Positions 1 to 7,688 of a DNA stretch of 7,816 nucleotides are shown piece after piece. The notes beneath the pieces are model-generated. The model saw only the letters and a list, made by a program, of their open reading frames with translations, did not search any database and was not told the DNA's origin. The position numbers and the translations under genes were made by a program. Numbering within the stretch: position 1 is the first letter of the stretch; each line of letters opens with the position of its first letter. Source of the stretch: Eubacteriales bacterium (GTDB lineage: Bacteria; Bacillota; Clostridia; Acetivibrionales; STF1-152); the NCBI GenBank assembly GCA_028703215.1, contig JAQVNH010000042.1:1-7816 (forward strand), written 5' to 3'.

Positions 1-1925
1 AGGCTAATTCGGGACATCCGGGAACACCCATGGGTGCAGCGCCGATGGCCTTTGAATTATGGTCGGAGCATATGAGGCATAATCCGGCAAATCCTGACTG
101 GCAGGACAGAGACAGATTTGTGCTTTCGGCAGGGCATGCGTCTATGCTTATTTATTCATTGCTTCATTTATTCAATTACGGGCTTACAATGGACGACCTG
201 AAAAATTTCAGACAATTGGGAAGTCTTACACCCGGCCATCCGGAATACGGACATACCATCGGAGTTGAAACAACAACAGGTCCTCTTGGACAAGGATTCG
301 CGAATGCTGTCGGAATGGCTTTGGCCGAAGCACATCTTGCTGCAAGATTCAATAAACCGGACATCAGCATAGTTGACCATTATACCTATGCCTTGTCGGG
401 CGACGGGTGCATGATGGAAGGCATAACCTCTGAAGCGGCATCTTTTGCAGGAACTGCAGGACTTGGGAAACTCATCGTATTTTATGATTCAAATGACATA
501 ACGATAGAAGGCAGAACAAATATGACATTCCGTGAGGACGTCGCAAAAAGATTTGAGGCATACAACTGGGACGTGCATCTTGTAGAAGACGGCAATGACA
601 CATCGGAGATAGCGGAAGCGATAAATGCCTCAAAGAAATGCACAGGGAAACCTTCTCTCATAATAGTAAGAACTGTTATCGGATATGGATGTCCCGGAGT
701 GCAGTGTACAGCGAAAGCCCACGGAGAACCTCTGGGAGCAGAGAATCTGGCAGAAACTAAAAAATTCCTCGATTGGCCGCAGGAAAATGAATTCAGCGTT
801 CCGGAAGATGTGAGCAGCTATATGGCAGGAATCATTAAAAAGCTGTCTGGCCACGAAAAACAATGGAATGAAAAATGGGAGCAGTACAAAAGCAAATACC
901 CCGAAGACGCGAAAGAGTTGGAAAGATGGCATAAAAAACAGCTGCCCGCAGATCTGCTAAACGAAAAGGAATTGTGGGTGTTCGACGATAAGCCCGAAGC
1001 AACAAGAAATATTTCGGGATCCCTTTTGAACAAGCTGTCCGCGATCATCCCTAATTTGATCGGAGGGTCCGCAGATCTTTCTCCGTCTAATAAAACAGTT
1101 ATGAAAAGCCGCGGCGATTTTTCGCCTGAAGACCATTCGGGATCCAACATCCATTTTGGCATAAGGGAGCATGCCATGGCTGCGATAGGCAACGGAATGA
1201 AATTACACGGCGGCTTGTATCCTTATGTTGCTACGTTTTTTGTCTTTTCGGATTATATGAAACCGGCAATGAGACTTTCAGCGCTTATGAAACTGCCTCT
1301 TATTTATGTAATGACACACGACAGCATAGGAGTGGGAGAGGATGGACCGACACACGAGCCCGTCGAACAGCTTGCCGCATTAAGAAGCATCCCCGGATTT
1401 ACTGATTTCAGACCATGCGACGCGAAAGAAACAGCAGCCGGTTGGTATGCCGCCCTTACCAGCTGTGATTCACCGACAGGTCTGATACTCACAAGGCAAA
1501 AGCTGCCGCAATATAAGGAAACCGGTATAAATTCACTAAAAGGCGCGTATGTTCTTTTCGACACTCCGGGAAAGGATCCGGACATTATAATGGTCGCTTC
1601 CGGATCTGAGGTCGCGCTGATATATGAAGCAGGACTTATACTGAAAGAAAAAGGTGTCAGTGTCAGAGTGGTCAGTATGCCCTCATGGAAATTATTCGAG
1701 GAACAGAGTCCGGAATATAAGCAATCTGTTTTTCCGGATAATGTCAGAAAACGTCTGGCAGTTGAAGCACTTTCACCCGTCGGGTGGCATAAATATACAG
1801 GCATAGATGGAAAAATAATAGCGATGGAGACATTCGGAGCATCCGGACCTTACGAACAGGTATTCGAAAAATTCGGTTTCAATGTTAGGAATGTTGTCGA
1901 CGCGGCAATGGAACTTATAAAATAA
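1..1925 (+). CDS. tkt: Transketolase, 5'-truncated by the window edge
   Basis: Transketolase moves two-carbon ketol units between sugar phosphates in the cytosolic non-oxidative pentose phosphate pathway, using thiamine diphosphate (TPP) and a divalent metal. The frame is open from base 3 and begins ANSGHPGTPMGAAPMA, which in this family lies about 20-25 residues after the start, so the ATG at 30 is internal and the true start is off the left edge. 640 residues are visible, fitting a full length near 660. Numbering from the alanine at base 3: conserved SGHPG histidine at 5, TPP/metal-binding GDG at 133-135 followed by MMEGITSEAASFAG, AHGEPLG loop, GIREHAM with the catalytic glutamate at 389, and GVGEDGPTHEP in the pyrimidine-binding domain. 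The C-terminal domain is complete and ends at a TAA. No frameshift or missing catalytic residue is visible. Its position beside mutS suggests no shared function. The family call is secure. Confidence 0.97.
   Translation, partial: ANSGHPGTPMGAAPMAFELWSEHMRHNPANPDWQDRDRFVLSAGHASMLIYSLLHLFNYGLTMDDLKNFRQLGSLTPGHPEYGHTIGVETTTGPLGQGFANAVGMALAEAHLAARFNKPDISIVDHYTYALSGDGCMMEGITSEAASFAGTAGLGKLIVFYDSNDITIEGRTNMTFREDVAKRFEAYNWDVHLVEDGNDTSEIAEAINASKKCTGKPSLIIVRTVIGYGCPGVQCTAKAHGEPLGAENLAETKKFLDWPQENEFSVPEDVSSYMAGIIKKLSGHEKQWNEKWEQYKSKYPEDAKELERWHKKQLPADLLNEKELWVFDDKPEATRNISGSLLNKLSAIIPNLIGGSADLSPSNKTVMKSRGDFSPEDHSGSNIHFGIREHAMAAIGNGMKLHGGLYPYVATFFVFSDYMKPAMRLSALMKLPLIYVMTHDSIGVGEDGPTHEPVEQLAALRSIPGFTDFRPCDAKETAAGWYAALTSCDSPTGLILTRQKLPQYKETGINSLKGAYVLFDTPGKDPDIIMVASGSEVALIYEAGLILKEKGVSVRVVSMPSWKLFEEQSPEYKQSVFPDNVRKRLAVEALSPVGWHKYTGIDGKIIAMETFGASGPYEQVFEKFGFNVRNVVDAAMELIK
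1894..1921 (+). promoter_or_regulatory. Candidate sigma-A promoter for mutS inside the tkt 3' end
   Basis: TTGTCG at 1894-1899 (four of six matches to TTGACA) is followed after 16 bases by TATAAA at 1916-1921 (five of six matches to TATAAT). An overlapping TAAAAT at 1918-1923 gives 18-base spacing. Transcription would begin around 1928-1930, giving mutS a leader of roughly 58 bases. Such matches arise by chance in AT-rich sequence, so this is only a candidate; mutS could equally be read through from tkt. Confidence 0.3.
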
Positions 1926-1928
1926 AAC

Positions 1929-1968
1929 GCACTTCGCAGTAACAGCAATGACTGAAACGAACGAAGGC
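1929..1968 (+). promoter_or_regulatory. Imperfect stem-loop filling the tkt-mutS gap
   Basis: GC-(A)-CTTCG at 1929-1936 can pair with CGAAGGC at 1962-1968, leaving A1931 bulged. An inner CAGT (1937-1940) can pair with ACTG (1951-1954) around a 10-base loop, with seven unpaired bases (1955-1961) on the 3' side. No T-run follows, so it is not a standard intrinsic terminator. It ends seven bases before the mutS ribosome binding site. It could act on RNA stability, processing or mutS translation, or be chance. No function is shown by the sequence. Confidence 0.2.
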
Positions 1969-1974
1969 TTATAT

Positions 1975-1981
1975 GAGGGAG
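1975..1981 (+). promoter_or_regulatory. Ribosome binding site deciding the mutS start
   Basis: GAGGGAG lies five bases before the ATG at 1987. The earlier in-frame ATG at 1948 has no purine-rich site upstream (the bases before it read TCGCAGTAACAGCA). This favours 1987 as the start, which also matches the usual MutS N-terminus (TPMMQQY). Confidence 0.8.
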
Positions 1982-1986
1982 AAAAA

Positions 1987-4611
1987 ATGCCGATCACTCC
2001 GATGATGCAGCAATATATCGATATCAAAAATCAATATAACGATTGCATCGTATTTTTCAGGCTCGGCGATTTTTATGAAATGTTTTTTGAGGATGCAAAG
2101 ACAGCCTCAAAAGAGCTTGAAATAACACTTACAGGAAAAGACTGCGGACAGGATGAGCGCGCTCCTATGTGCGGGATCCCTTACCATGCTGCAGACTCAT
2201 ATATTGCAAAGCTCCTGAATAAGGGCTACAAGGTCGCGATATGTGAACAGACCGAGGATCCCTCAACGGCAAAAGGTCTTGTCCGGCGCGATGTGATACG
2301 CGTTGTCACGCCGGGGACCGTCACCGGAAATTCAATGCTGGAAGACGACCGGAACAATTATCTGATGTGCATATATAAAAAAGGTTATCGCTACGGAATT
2401 TGCGTCGGAGATATATCCACGGGACTGGTGCGCGTTACCGGAATAATCTGGGGAAACACAAGACAGAAGCTGATCGATGAGACCGCAAAATATTCGCCAT
2501 CCGAATTATTGATCAATAACGAGCTCGGCGGAGACAAAAAATATGTTGAATATATAAAAGATAAATTCAATGCTTATATCACCATCCTTGAAGATGCGGA
2601 TTTTGAAACAGAAAATTGCGAAAAAAAAGTGAGGGAGCAATTCAGCGACGCAATAATACTCGATGAGGTGGATAATCCCGGAGTGAATGCCGCGGGAGCA
2701 TTTCTCGAATACCTTGGCAGAACTCAAAAAAGCGAATTATCTCATTTGCAGCATATCGAGCATTATAATATCGAGGAATATATGGTGCTTGATTCATCAA
2801 CAAGAAGGAATCTTGAACTGACGGAAACAATGCGCGATAAATCACGAAAAGGTTCTCTTCTGTGGATCCTTGACAGAACTGTTACATCTATGGGAGCGAG
2901 AAAACTCCGAAGCTGGATCGAACAGCCGCTGCTGAAAAAGCATGATATCCTGAGCAGGCAGGAAGCCGTCCGTGAGCTTAAAGAAAAGTTCATGATCAGG
3001 ATGGAAATAATGGAAATGCTTAAGGCCATATATGACATTGAACGCCTGACAGCAAGAGTAGTACTGGGCACCGCCAATTGCAGGGACCTTACAGCGCTCA
3101 AGAGATCGGCCGCACAGGTGCCGCACATAAAAACAACTATTGAAAATTGCGCTTCAGACTACCTTGCTCAGACGAACAGCAAGCTGGATGAGCTCACTGA
3201 TATATATGAGCTTATCGAAAGATCCATAAGCGAAGATGCTCCCGTAACCATAAAAGACGGGGACATCATCAAGAGCGGCTATTCAGCTGAGGTAGACAGG
3301 CTGAGAGATTTAAAAAGGAATGGACGCAAATGGATCGCCTCATTGGAATCTGCGGAGAGAGAAAGGACAGGAATCAAAAAACTTCGTGTCGGATACAACA
3401 AAGTATTCGGATATTTCATAGAGATAACGAATTCAAATCTCAATCTGGTTCCCGAAAACTACATTCGGAAACAAACACTCGTAAATGCCGAACGCTACAT
3501 CACGCCTGAACTGAAGGATATGGAGAATGAAATACTCGGAGCTCAGGAAAAGCTTATAACCTTGGAATATGAAATATTCACCGATATCCGGAGCAAAATA
3601 GCCGCAGAAGTCAAAAGACTGAAAATGACAGCTGCGGCGCTTAGCGAGCTGGATGCTTTAAGCTCGCTTGCCGAAGCCGCCGACAGAGAAATTTACTGCC
3701 GTCCCGAAATATCCGAGGATGACCTGATTTTGATAAAGGACGGAAGACACCCTGTTGTTGAAAAAATGATAGGCAGGGAAAATTTTGTTCCTAATGATAC
3801 CTTGATCGATCTGAATGAAAACAGGCTCTCTGTCATAACCGGCCCGAATATGGCCGGAAAGTCAACTTATATGAGGCAGGCCGCGCTTATTGTGCTGATG
3901 GCGCAGATAGGAAGCTTTGTGCCCGCATCCTCTGCTTCGATAGGAATTGCCGACAGGATATTCACGCGAGTAGGAGCATCGGATGATCTCGCTTCAGGGC
4001 AGAGCACTTTCATGGTAGAAATGTCTGAAATGGCAAATATCCTTGATAACGCAACATCGAACAGCCTTTTGCTCATTGATGAAGTGGGGAGGGGCACAAG
4101 CACTTATGACGGATTGAGCATTGCGTGGTCTGTGATAGAATATATATGCGACAGGAACCGGATCGGCGCAAGAACGCTTTTTGCGACACATTACCATGAA
4201 TTGACTGATCTGGAAGGGAAAATCCAAGGCATCAAAAACTATTGTATAACCGTAGAAAAAAAGGGAGACGATATAATATTTCTCCGGAAAATAATCAGGG
4301 GCGGAGCCGATGACAGCTACGGAATACAGGTTGCAAAGCTAGCCGGTCTTCCGGAGCACGTTGTTGAAAGAGCAAAGGAAATATTGAACGAACTTGAAAA
4401 TGCTGATATAAGCAAAAAGGAAAGCAGTCTGAAAAGAGGGAAAATACCTTTTGAGGGACAGATGGAGTTGTTTGCATACAATGATATCAAAACTGAAAAG
4501 AAAGCAAATGAGATCATCAGAGTCATCAAAGAAACTGATCTCAACAACATCAGCCCCATTGAAGCTATGAAGCTGCTGTATGATCTCCGGAAAAGGGCGG
4601 AAAGTAAATAG
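1987..4611 (+). CDS. mutS: DNA mismatch repair protein MutS
   Basis: MutS finds base-base mismatches and small loops in new DNA, then as an ATP-bound sliding clamp recruits MutL. The chosen start gives 874 residues, normal for MutS1. The N-terminal mismatch-binding domain has the Phe-X-Glu reading motif at F29-Y30-E31 (in GDFYEMF). Connector, lever and clamp regions follow. The ABC-type ATPase domain has Walker A GPNMAGKST at 619-627, Walker B LLIDEVGRGTS with D698-E699, and the switch motif FATHYHEL at 732-739. Near the C-terminus QMELF (825-829) fits a DNA polymerase sliding-clamp binding motif, and the final NISPIEAMKLLYDL stretch matches the C-terminal oligomerisation helices. All key residues are present. 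The Phe-X-Glu motif and clamp motif place it with repair MutS rather than the MutS2 or MutS-like groups. It is followed 11 bases later by mutL, and the pair is very probably one transcript. Confidence 0.98.
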   Translation: MPITPMMQQYIDIKNQYNDCIVFFRLGDFYEMFFEDAKTASKELEITLTGKDCGQDERAPMCGIPYHAADSYIAKLLNKGYKVAICEQTEDPSTAKGLVRRDVIRVVTPGTVTGNSMLEDDRNNYLMCIYKKGYRYGICVGDISTGLVRVTGIIWGNTRQKLIDETAKYSPSELLINNELGGDKKYVEYIKDKFNAYITILEDADFETENCEKKVREQFSDAIILDEVDNPGVNAAGAFLEYLGRTQKSELSHLQHIEHYNIEEYMVLDSSTRRNLELTETMRDKSRKGSLLWILDRTVTSMGARKLRSWIEQPLLKKHDILSRQEAVRELKEKFMIRMEIMEMLKAIYDIERLTARVVLGTANCRDLTALKRSAAQVPHIKTTIENCASDYLAQTNSKLDELTDIYELIERSISEDAPVTIKDGDIIKSGYSAEVDRLRDLKRNGRKWIASLESAERERTGIKKLRVGYNKVFGYFIEITNSNLNLVPENYIRKQTLVNAERYITPELKDMENEILGAQEKLITLEYEIFTDIRSKIAAEVKRLKMTAAALSELDALSSLAEAADREIYCRPEISEDDLILIKDGRHPVVEKMIGRENFVPNDTLIDLNENRLSVITGPNMAGKSTYMRQAALIVLMAQIGSFVPASSASIGIADRIFTRVGASDDLASGQSTFMVEMSEMANILDNATSNSLLLIDEVGRGTSTYDGLSIAWSVIEYICDRNRIGARTLFATHYHELTDLEGKIQGIKNYCITVEKKGDDIIFLRKIIRGGADDSYGIQVAKLAGLPEHVVERAKEILNELENADISKKESSLKRGKIPFEGQMELFAYNDIKTEKKANEIIRVIKETDLNNISPIEAMKLLYDLRKRAESK

Positions 4612-4616
4612 AGGAG
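4611..4616 (+). promoter_or_regulatory. mutL ribosome binding site overlapping the mutS stop
   Basis: GAGGAG begins on the last base of the mutS TAG stop and lies six bases before the mutL ATG at 4623. This arrangement lets ribosomes ending mutS feed mutL, so the two are likely translationally coupled, which is an inference from spacing. Confidence 0.8.
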
Positions 4617-4622
4617 TAAGGC

Positions 4623-6407
4623 ATGGGAAGGATAATTATACTCGATGAGGATACAAGCAATAAAATAGCAGCCGGAGAAGTGATAGAAAGACCTGCTTCT
4701 GCTGTCAAGGAGCTTGTAGAGAATTCGATAGACGCAGACGCCAAAAGCATTAAGATCGAGATCGGCAAAGGCGGGATCCAATATATCAAAATAACCGATG
4801 ACGGCTGCGGGATTTTGGAAGATGATGCCAAAATAGCGTTTGAAAGATATTCTACAAGCAAAATCAAAAGCTCCGACAATCTAAGCGGGATAAAAACACT
4901 GGGATTCAGGGGTGAAGCTCTTGCCAGTATTGCGTCGGTCTCAAAGATAAAAATGGCTACAAAGGCAAGAGGATGCGATTATGGAGTATCGCTCTCCCTT
5001 GAGGGCGGCAGAGAGACAAACTTTGAAAAATGCGGATGCCCGGAAGGAACATCCATAACTGTCAGCGAGCTTTTTTTCAACACACCGGCAAGATATAAGT
5101 TTCTGAAGAAAGACATTACAGAAGCAAGAAACATAACCGATATAATAAACAGGATCGCGCTTGGCAATACTCATGTGGCGTTCGATTATTCGAACGGCGG
5201 AACACGTGCACTACGCACTCCCGGCAATGGCGATCTCTTAAGTGCAATATACAGCGTATACGGAAAGGATATGGCAGCCTCATGTATCGAGGTTAGCGGC
5301 GAGAGTTATTACGGCAAGGTCAGCGGATATGTGGGAAGACCTGAAAATGCAAGGGCAAACAGGTCAAACCAGACATTCTTTGTAAACGGAAGATATGTAA
5401 AAAACCAAACCATGACTGCTGCGCTCGAAGAGGCGTTCAGGTCTTACTTAATGAAAAACAAATACCCCTTCGCGGTTTTAAATATAAGCATCCTCCCGGA
5501 GCTTGCCGATGTCAATGTCCATCCGACAAAGATGCAGATCAAATTCTCAGACGAACAGGAAATATTCCGTCTGATTTATCACAGTGTCATGAATGCGCTG
5601 ACTAAAGAGAATAAGCAAATACCTGAAGTATCACAGACGGCGGTCTATCCGGTTAAATACGGCGCGAATGGAGAAGAAGGCATATCACGACATAAAGGTC
5701 TGTCTTTCGGAGACAAGGGGAGCAATTTTACAAGAATTGATCAAAGTATATTTGATTTCACATTGCCTCATCCGGAAAAAGACGCAATCAGAGAAAATAC
5801 GGAAACAGATATGATAAACGCGCTCCAACTATCCGAAGCGAAATTAACGGGCAGTTTGTTCTCAACCTATATACTTTTGGAATCAGGGGACCGGATCGTG
5901 GCAATCGACCAGCATGCGGCGCATGAAAGGATCATGTTCGATAAGGTCAGGAAGGAATATAAAAACGGAGAAGTTCCGTCTCAGAAACTTTTAGCCCCAG
6001 CTGTTGTTGAAATGAGCCACAAGGAAACCGAGATCGTAAGGGAAAAGGAAGCATTCCTTAAATCAGCCGGTTACGAGATCGAGTATTTCGGAAGCAGATC
6101 AGTTCTTCTTAGAGCAGTTCCTTATATGCAGACTGAGACGAACATCAAGCAGGCATTTATGGAAATAATCGATTATATGGCAAACCATGAGAATGAAGAC
6201 TCAGACATACTTATTGATGAAACGCTTTATAAAATAGCTTGCTCTGCCGCTGTAAAAGCCAATAAACCGCTGGCCGAACAGGAAATCAGAGAGCTGGTAA
6301 GAGATCTTGCAAATACGGAAAATCCATATAATTGCCCTCACGGACGTCCTACAATGATAATAATAGAAAAAAGGGAGATCGAGAAAAGGTTTAAGAGAAT
6401 CATATGA
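4623..6407 (+). CDS. mutL: DNA mismatch repair protein MutL, endonuclease type
   Basis: MutL couples mismatch recognition by MutS to strand removal. At 594 residues it is normal for a Gram-positive MutL. The N-terminal GHKL ATPase domain shows ELVENSIDA (E30, N34), DDGCGI at 59-64, GFRGEALASI at 94-103, FVNGRYVKN, and DVNVHPTK at 296-303 with the conserved lysine K303. A variable linker of about 100 residues follows (roughly 320-410). The C-terminal dimerisation and nicking domain has the metal-binding motif DQHAAHE at 429-435, ACSAAVKA at 539-546 and CPHGRP at 571-576. The set DQHA, ACxxxxKA and C-P-H-GRP marks MutL proteins that cut DNA themselves, as in bacteria lacking MutH. QKLLAP at 454-459 sits where Bacillus MutL carries its sliding-clamp motif. 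One oddity is that the last position of the DQHA(X)2E(X)4E motif is D440 instead of glutamate. The start is set by a strong upstream Shine-Dalgarno site. Confidence 0.97.
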   Translation: MGRIIILDEDTSNKIAAGEVIERPASAVKELVENSIDADAKSIKIEIGKGGIQYIKITDDGCGILEDDAKIAFERYSTSKIKSSDNLSGIKTLGFRGEALASIASVSKIKMATKARGCDYGVSLSLEGGRETNFEKCGCPEGTSITVSELFFNTPARYKFLKKDITEARNITDIINRIALGNTHVAFDYSNGGTRALRTPGNGDLLSAIYSVYGKDMAASCIEVSGESYYGKVSGYVGRPENARANRSNQTFFVNGRYVKNQTMTAALEEAFRSYLMKNKYPFAVLNISILPELADVNVHPTKMQIKFSDEQEIFRLIYHSVMNALTKENKQIPEVSQTAVYPVKYGANGEEGISRHKGLSFGDKGSNFTRIDQSIFDFTLPHPEKDAIRENTETDMINALQLSEAKLTGSLFSTYILLESGDRIVAIDQHAAHERIMFDKVRKEYKNGEVPSQKLLAPAVVEMSHKETEIVREKEAFLKSAGYEIEYFGSRSVLLRAVPYMQTETNIKQAFMEIIDYMANHENEDSDILIDETLYKIACSAAVKANKPLAEQEIRELVRDLANTENPYNCPHGRPTMIIIEKREIEKRFKRII

Positions 6408-6408
6408 C

Positions 6409-6412
6409 AGGG
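6409..6412 (+). promoter_or_regulatory. Weak ribosome binding site of miaA
   Basis: AGGG starts two bases after the mutL TGA and lies ten bases before the miaA ATG at 6423. The spacing is long and the match short, so miaA may depend partly on coupling with mutL translation. No better start is seen, because the glycine-rich nucleotide loop begins only nine residues into the protein. Confidence 0.5.
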
Positions 6413-6422
6413 AAAATGTAAA

Positions 6423-7367
6423 ATGGAGAAAGTAATAATGATAGTCGGGCCCACGGCTACCGGCAAAACGCACACGGCCGTCGAGCTAGCTCAAATGATA
6501 AACGGCGAGATAATATCTGCAGATTCGATGCAGGTATATAAACACATGGATATCGGAACAGCTAAACCTGATTATGCAGAAATGAAAGGTGTTAAACATC
6601 ATCTTATCGATATTATCGATCCTGACGAAACATTCAGCGTTGCAAAATTCAGAGAACTGGCGCTCGAAAAAATCAGGGAGATCATTAGCAAAGGCAAGGC
6701 GCCGATCGTCGCGGGAGGCACAGGATTGTACGCAAGTTCTCTCATTGACAACATTAATTACTCGCCAACAAAAATTGATCAGTGTCTTAGAAACGAACTT
6801 AATGAAGCGGCAAAGGAAAAAGGGGAAGAGTATCTGTATGCGGAACTTAAAAAAATCGATCCTGAAACTGCTTTGAGAATCCACCCGCACGACATCAGAC
6901 GGGTCATCAGGGCAATCGAAGTTTTCAGGCAGACGCAAAAGCCGATTTCCTACCATAAAAGCATATCCAGAGAAGGCGTTCGGGAATTTGAATATCTGGT
7001 TTTCGGATTTAAAATGGAACGCTCGCAGCTTTACTCCAGAATCGATGCCAGAACTGATAAAATGTTCCGGAACGGCCTGATAGATGAAGTTAAAAAACTG
7101 CTGGATATGGGATATGGCAATTCTCAAGGAATGCTCGGACTGGGCTATAAGGAAGTCATTTGGTACCTTAATGGCAAAACCACTTTAGAAGAGACATTAA
7201 ACCTGATCAAACGCAATACCAGAAGATATGCAAAGAGACAAATGACCTGGTTCGGCAAGGCTGAAAATGTGACCTGGATGAACGTGGATGATCCGCCGGA
7301 CTGTAAAAATATGGCTCTTGATATATTTAATGTATTGCATACTTCAGACATATCTAGTAAAATGTAG
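6423..7367 (+). CDS. miaA: tRNA dimethylallyltransferase (tRNA A37 isopentenyltransferase)
   Basis: MiaA transfers a dimethylallyl group from dimethylallyl diphosphate to N6 of adenosine 37 in tRNAs that read codons starting with U, making i6A, which MiaB-type enzymes can methylthiolate. At 314 residues it has the family's usual length. The P-loop is GPTATGKT at 9-16. It is followed by ADSMQVYK at 33-40, whose aspartate D34 is the presumed catalytic base, GTAKP at 45-49, HHLID, and GGTGLY at 98-103. HPHDIRRVIRAIEV and GLGYKE are further family signatures. RRYAKRQMTWF at 267-277 is the conserved C-terminal motif that contacts tRNA. No disruption is seen. It lies 15 bases after mutL and 39 before hfq; the mutL-miaA-hfq order recurs in many bacteria. 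Its 3' end holds a promoter-like sequence that may serve hfq. Confidence 0.98.
   Translation: MEKVIMIVGPTATGKTHTAVELAQMINGEIISADSMQVYKHMDIGTAKPDYAEMKGVKHHLIDIIDPDETFSVAKFRELALEKIREIISKGKAPIVAGGTGLYASSLIDNINYSPTKIDQCLRNELNEAAKEKGEEYLYAELKKIDPETALRIHPHDIRRVIRAIEVFRQTQKPISYHKSISREGVREFEYLVFGFKMERSQLYSRIDARTDKMFRNGLIDEVKKLLDMGYGNSQGMLGLGYKEVIWYLNGKTTLEETLNLIKRNTRRYAKRQMTWFGKAENVTWMNVDDPPDCKNMALDIFNVLHTSDISSKM
7335..7363 (+). promoter_or_regulatory. Candidate hfq promoter in the miaA 3' end
   Basis: TTGCAT at 7335-7340 (three of six matches to TTGACA) and TAAAAT at 7358-7363 (five of six matches to TATAAT) are exactly 17 bases apart. Initiation would fall near 7370, giving an hfq leader of about 37 bases. 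The -35 match is poor, so this is a weak candidate. Many bacteria do have extra hfq promoters inside miaA. Confidence 0.3.
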
Positions 7368-7394
7368 TCTGACCGTTTTTAAATTATGCAGCAT

Positions 7395-7400
7395 GGGGGG
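7395..7400 (+). promoter_or_regulatory. Ribosome binding site deciding the hfq GTG start
   Basis: A run of six G at 7395-7400 lies six bases before GTG at 7407 and offers a GGGG-type anti-16S pairing. The earlier in-frame ATG at 7386 is preceded by GTTTTTAAATT, with no such site, and would place this G-run inside the coding region. Confidence 0.65.
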
Positions 7401-7406
7401 ATTTAC

Positions 7407-7673
7407 GTGGTAAAAAGCAATATAAATTTGCAGGATGTTTTTTTGAATCAGGTCAGGAAAGAACGCATACCTGCAACAATTTATCTGACCAACGGTTTTC
7501 AATTGAAGGGAATGGTAAAGGGATTCGACAATTTTACGGTAATATTGGAAACTGAGGGGAAACAGCAGCTCGTGTACAAGCATGCGATCTCGACTGTAAG
7601 CCCTATGAAAGCAATAAATTTGATTTTCAATGATGTGAAAGTTGTTGATGATACTCCTGAAAGCCAATCATAA
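7407..7673 (+). CDS. hfq: RNA-binding protein Hfq (Sm-like)
   Basis: Hfq is a ring-shaped hexamer that binds AU-rich and A-rich RNA and can promote pairing of small RNAs with messengers. From the GTG start the protein has 88 residues, starting MVKSNINLQDVFLNQ, which matches the usual N-terminus of clostridial Hfq. The Sm1 region contains NLQD (7-10), the rim patch RKER (17-20), which resembles the RRER of Escherichia coli, and IYLTNGFQLKG (25-35). FDNF (40-43) lies in the core. The Sm2 motif YKHAIS is at 57-62, with the Y-K-H residues that line the proximal RNA pocket. A short tail (about 70-88) is acidic near its end (VVDDTPES), unlike the long tails of enterobacterial Hfq. All core RNA-binding positions are present. 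How far Hfq governs small RNAs in Clostridia is less settled than in Enterobacteria. An ATG at 7386 would add seven residues and is less likely. Confidence 0.97.
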   Translation: MVKSNINLQDVFLNQVRKERIPATIYLTNGFQLKGMVKGFDNFTVILETEGKQQLVYKHAISTVSPMKAINLIFNDVKVVDDTPESQS

Positions 7674-7688
7674 ACGTGTTTTGTGATA

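Noticed and set aside
30..32. ATG at 30 as the transketolase start
   Set aside because: The frame is open to the window edge and the upstream codons encode ANSGHPGTP, including the conserved histidine of the family, so this ATG is internal.
1948..1950. ATG at 1948 as the mutS start
   Set aside because: It has no ribosome binding site, and its 13 extra residues do not resemble MutS. The ATG at 1987 has GAGGGAG at good spacing and the family N-terminus.
1926..1986. LexA (SOS) box ahead of mutS
   Set aside because: I looked for a GAAC-N4-GTTC-type palindrome in this gap and found none, so there is no sequence support for SOS control of mutS here.
4317..4781. 154-codon - strand frame across the mutS-mutL junction
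   Set aside because: It is antisense to two clearly conserved coding regions, with Leu/Ser/Phe-rich content typical of reverse-strand shadows.
6589..6876. 95-codon open frame on the + strand inside miaA in another frame
   Set aside because: It lies wholly within miaA, has a low-complexity Lys/Arg/Ser/Leu composition and no family resemblance.
6486..7127. 213-codon open frame on the - strand, antisense to miaA
   Set aside because: It begins with TTG, is rich in Phe, Ile, Arg and Cys with no domain I recognise, and lies entirely opposite a well-conserved gene. It is best explained as a shadow of miaA codon use.
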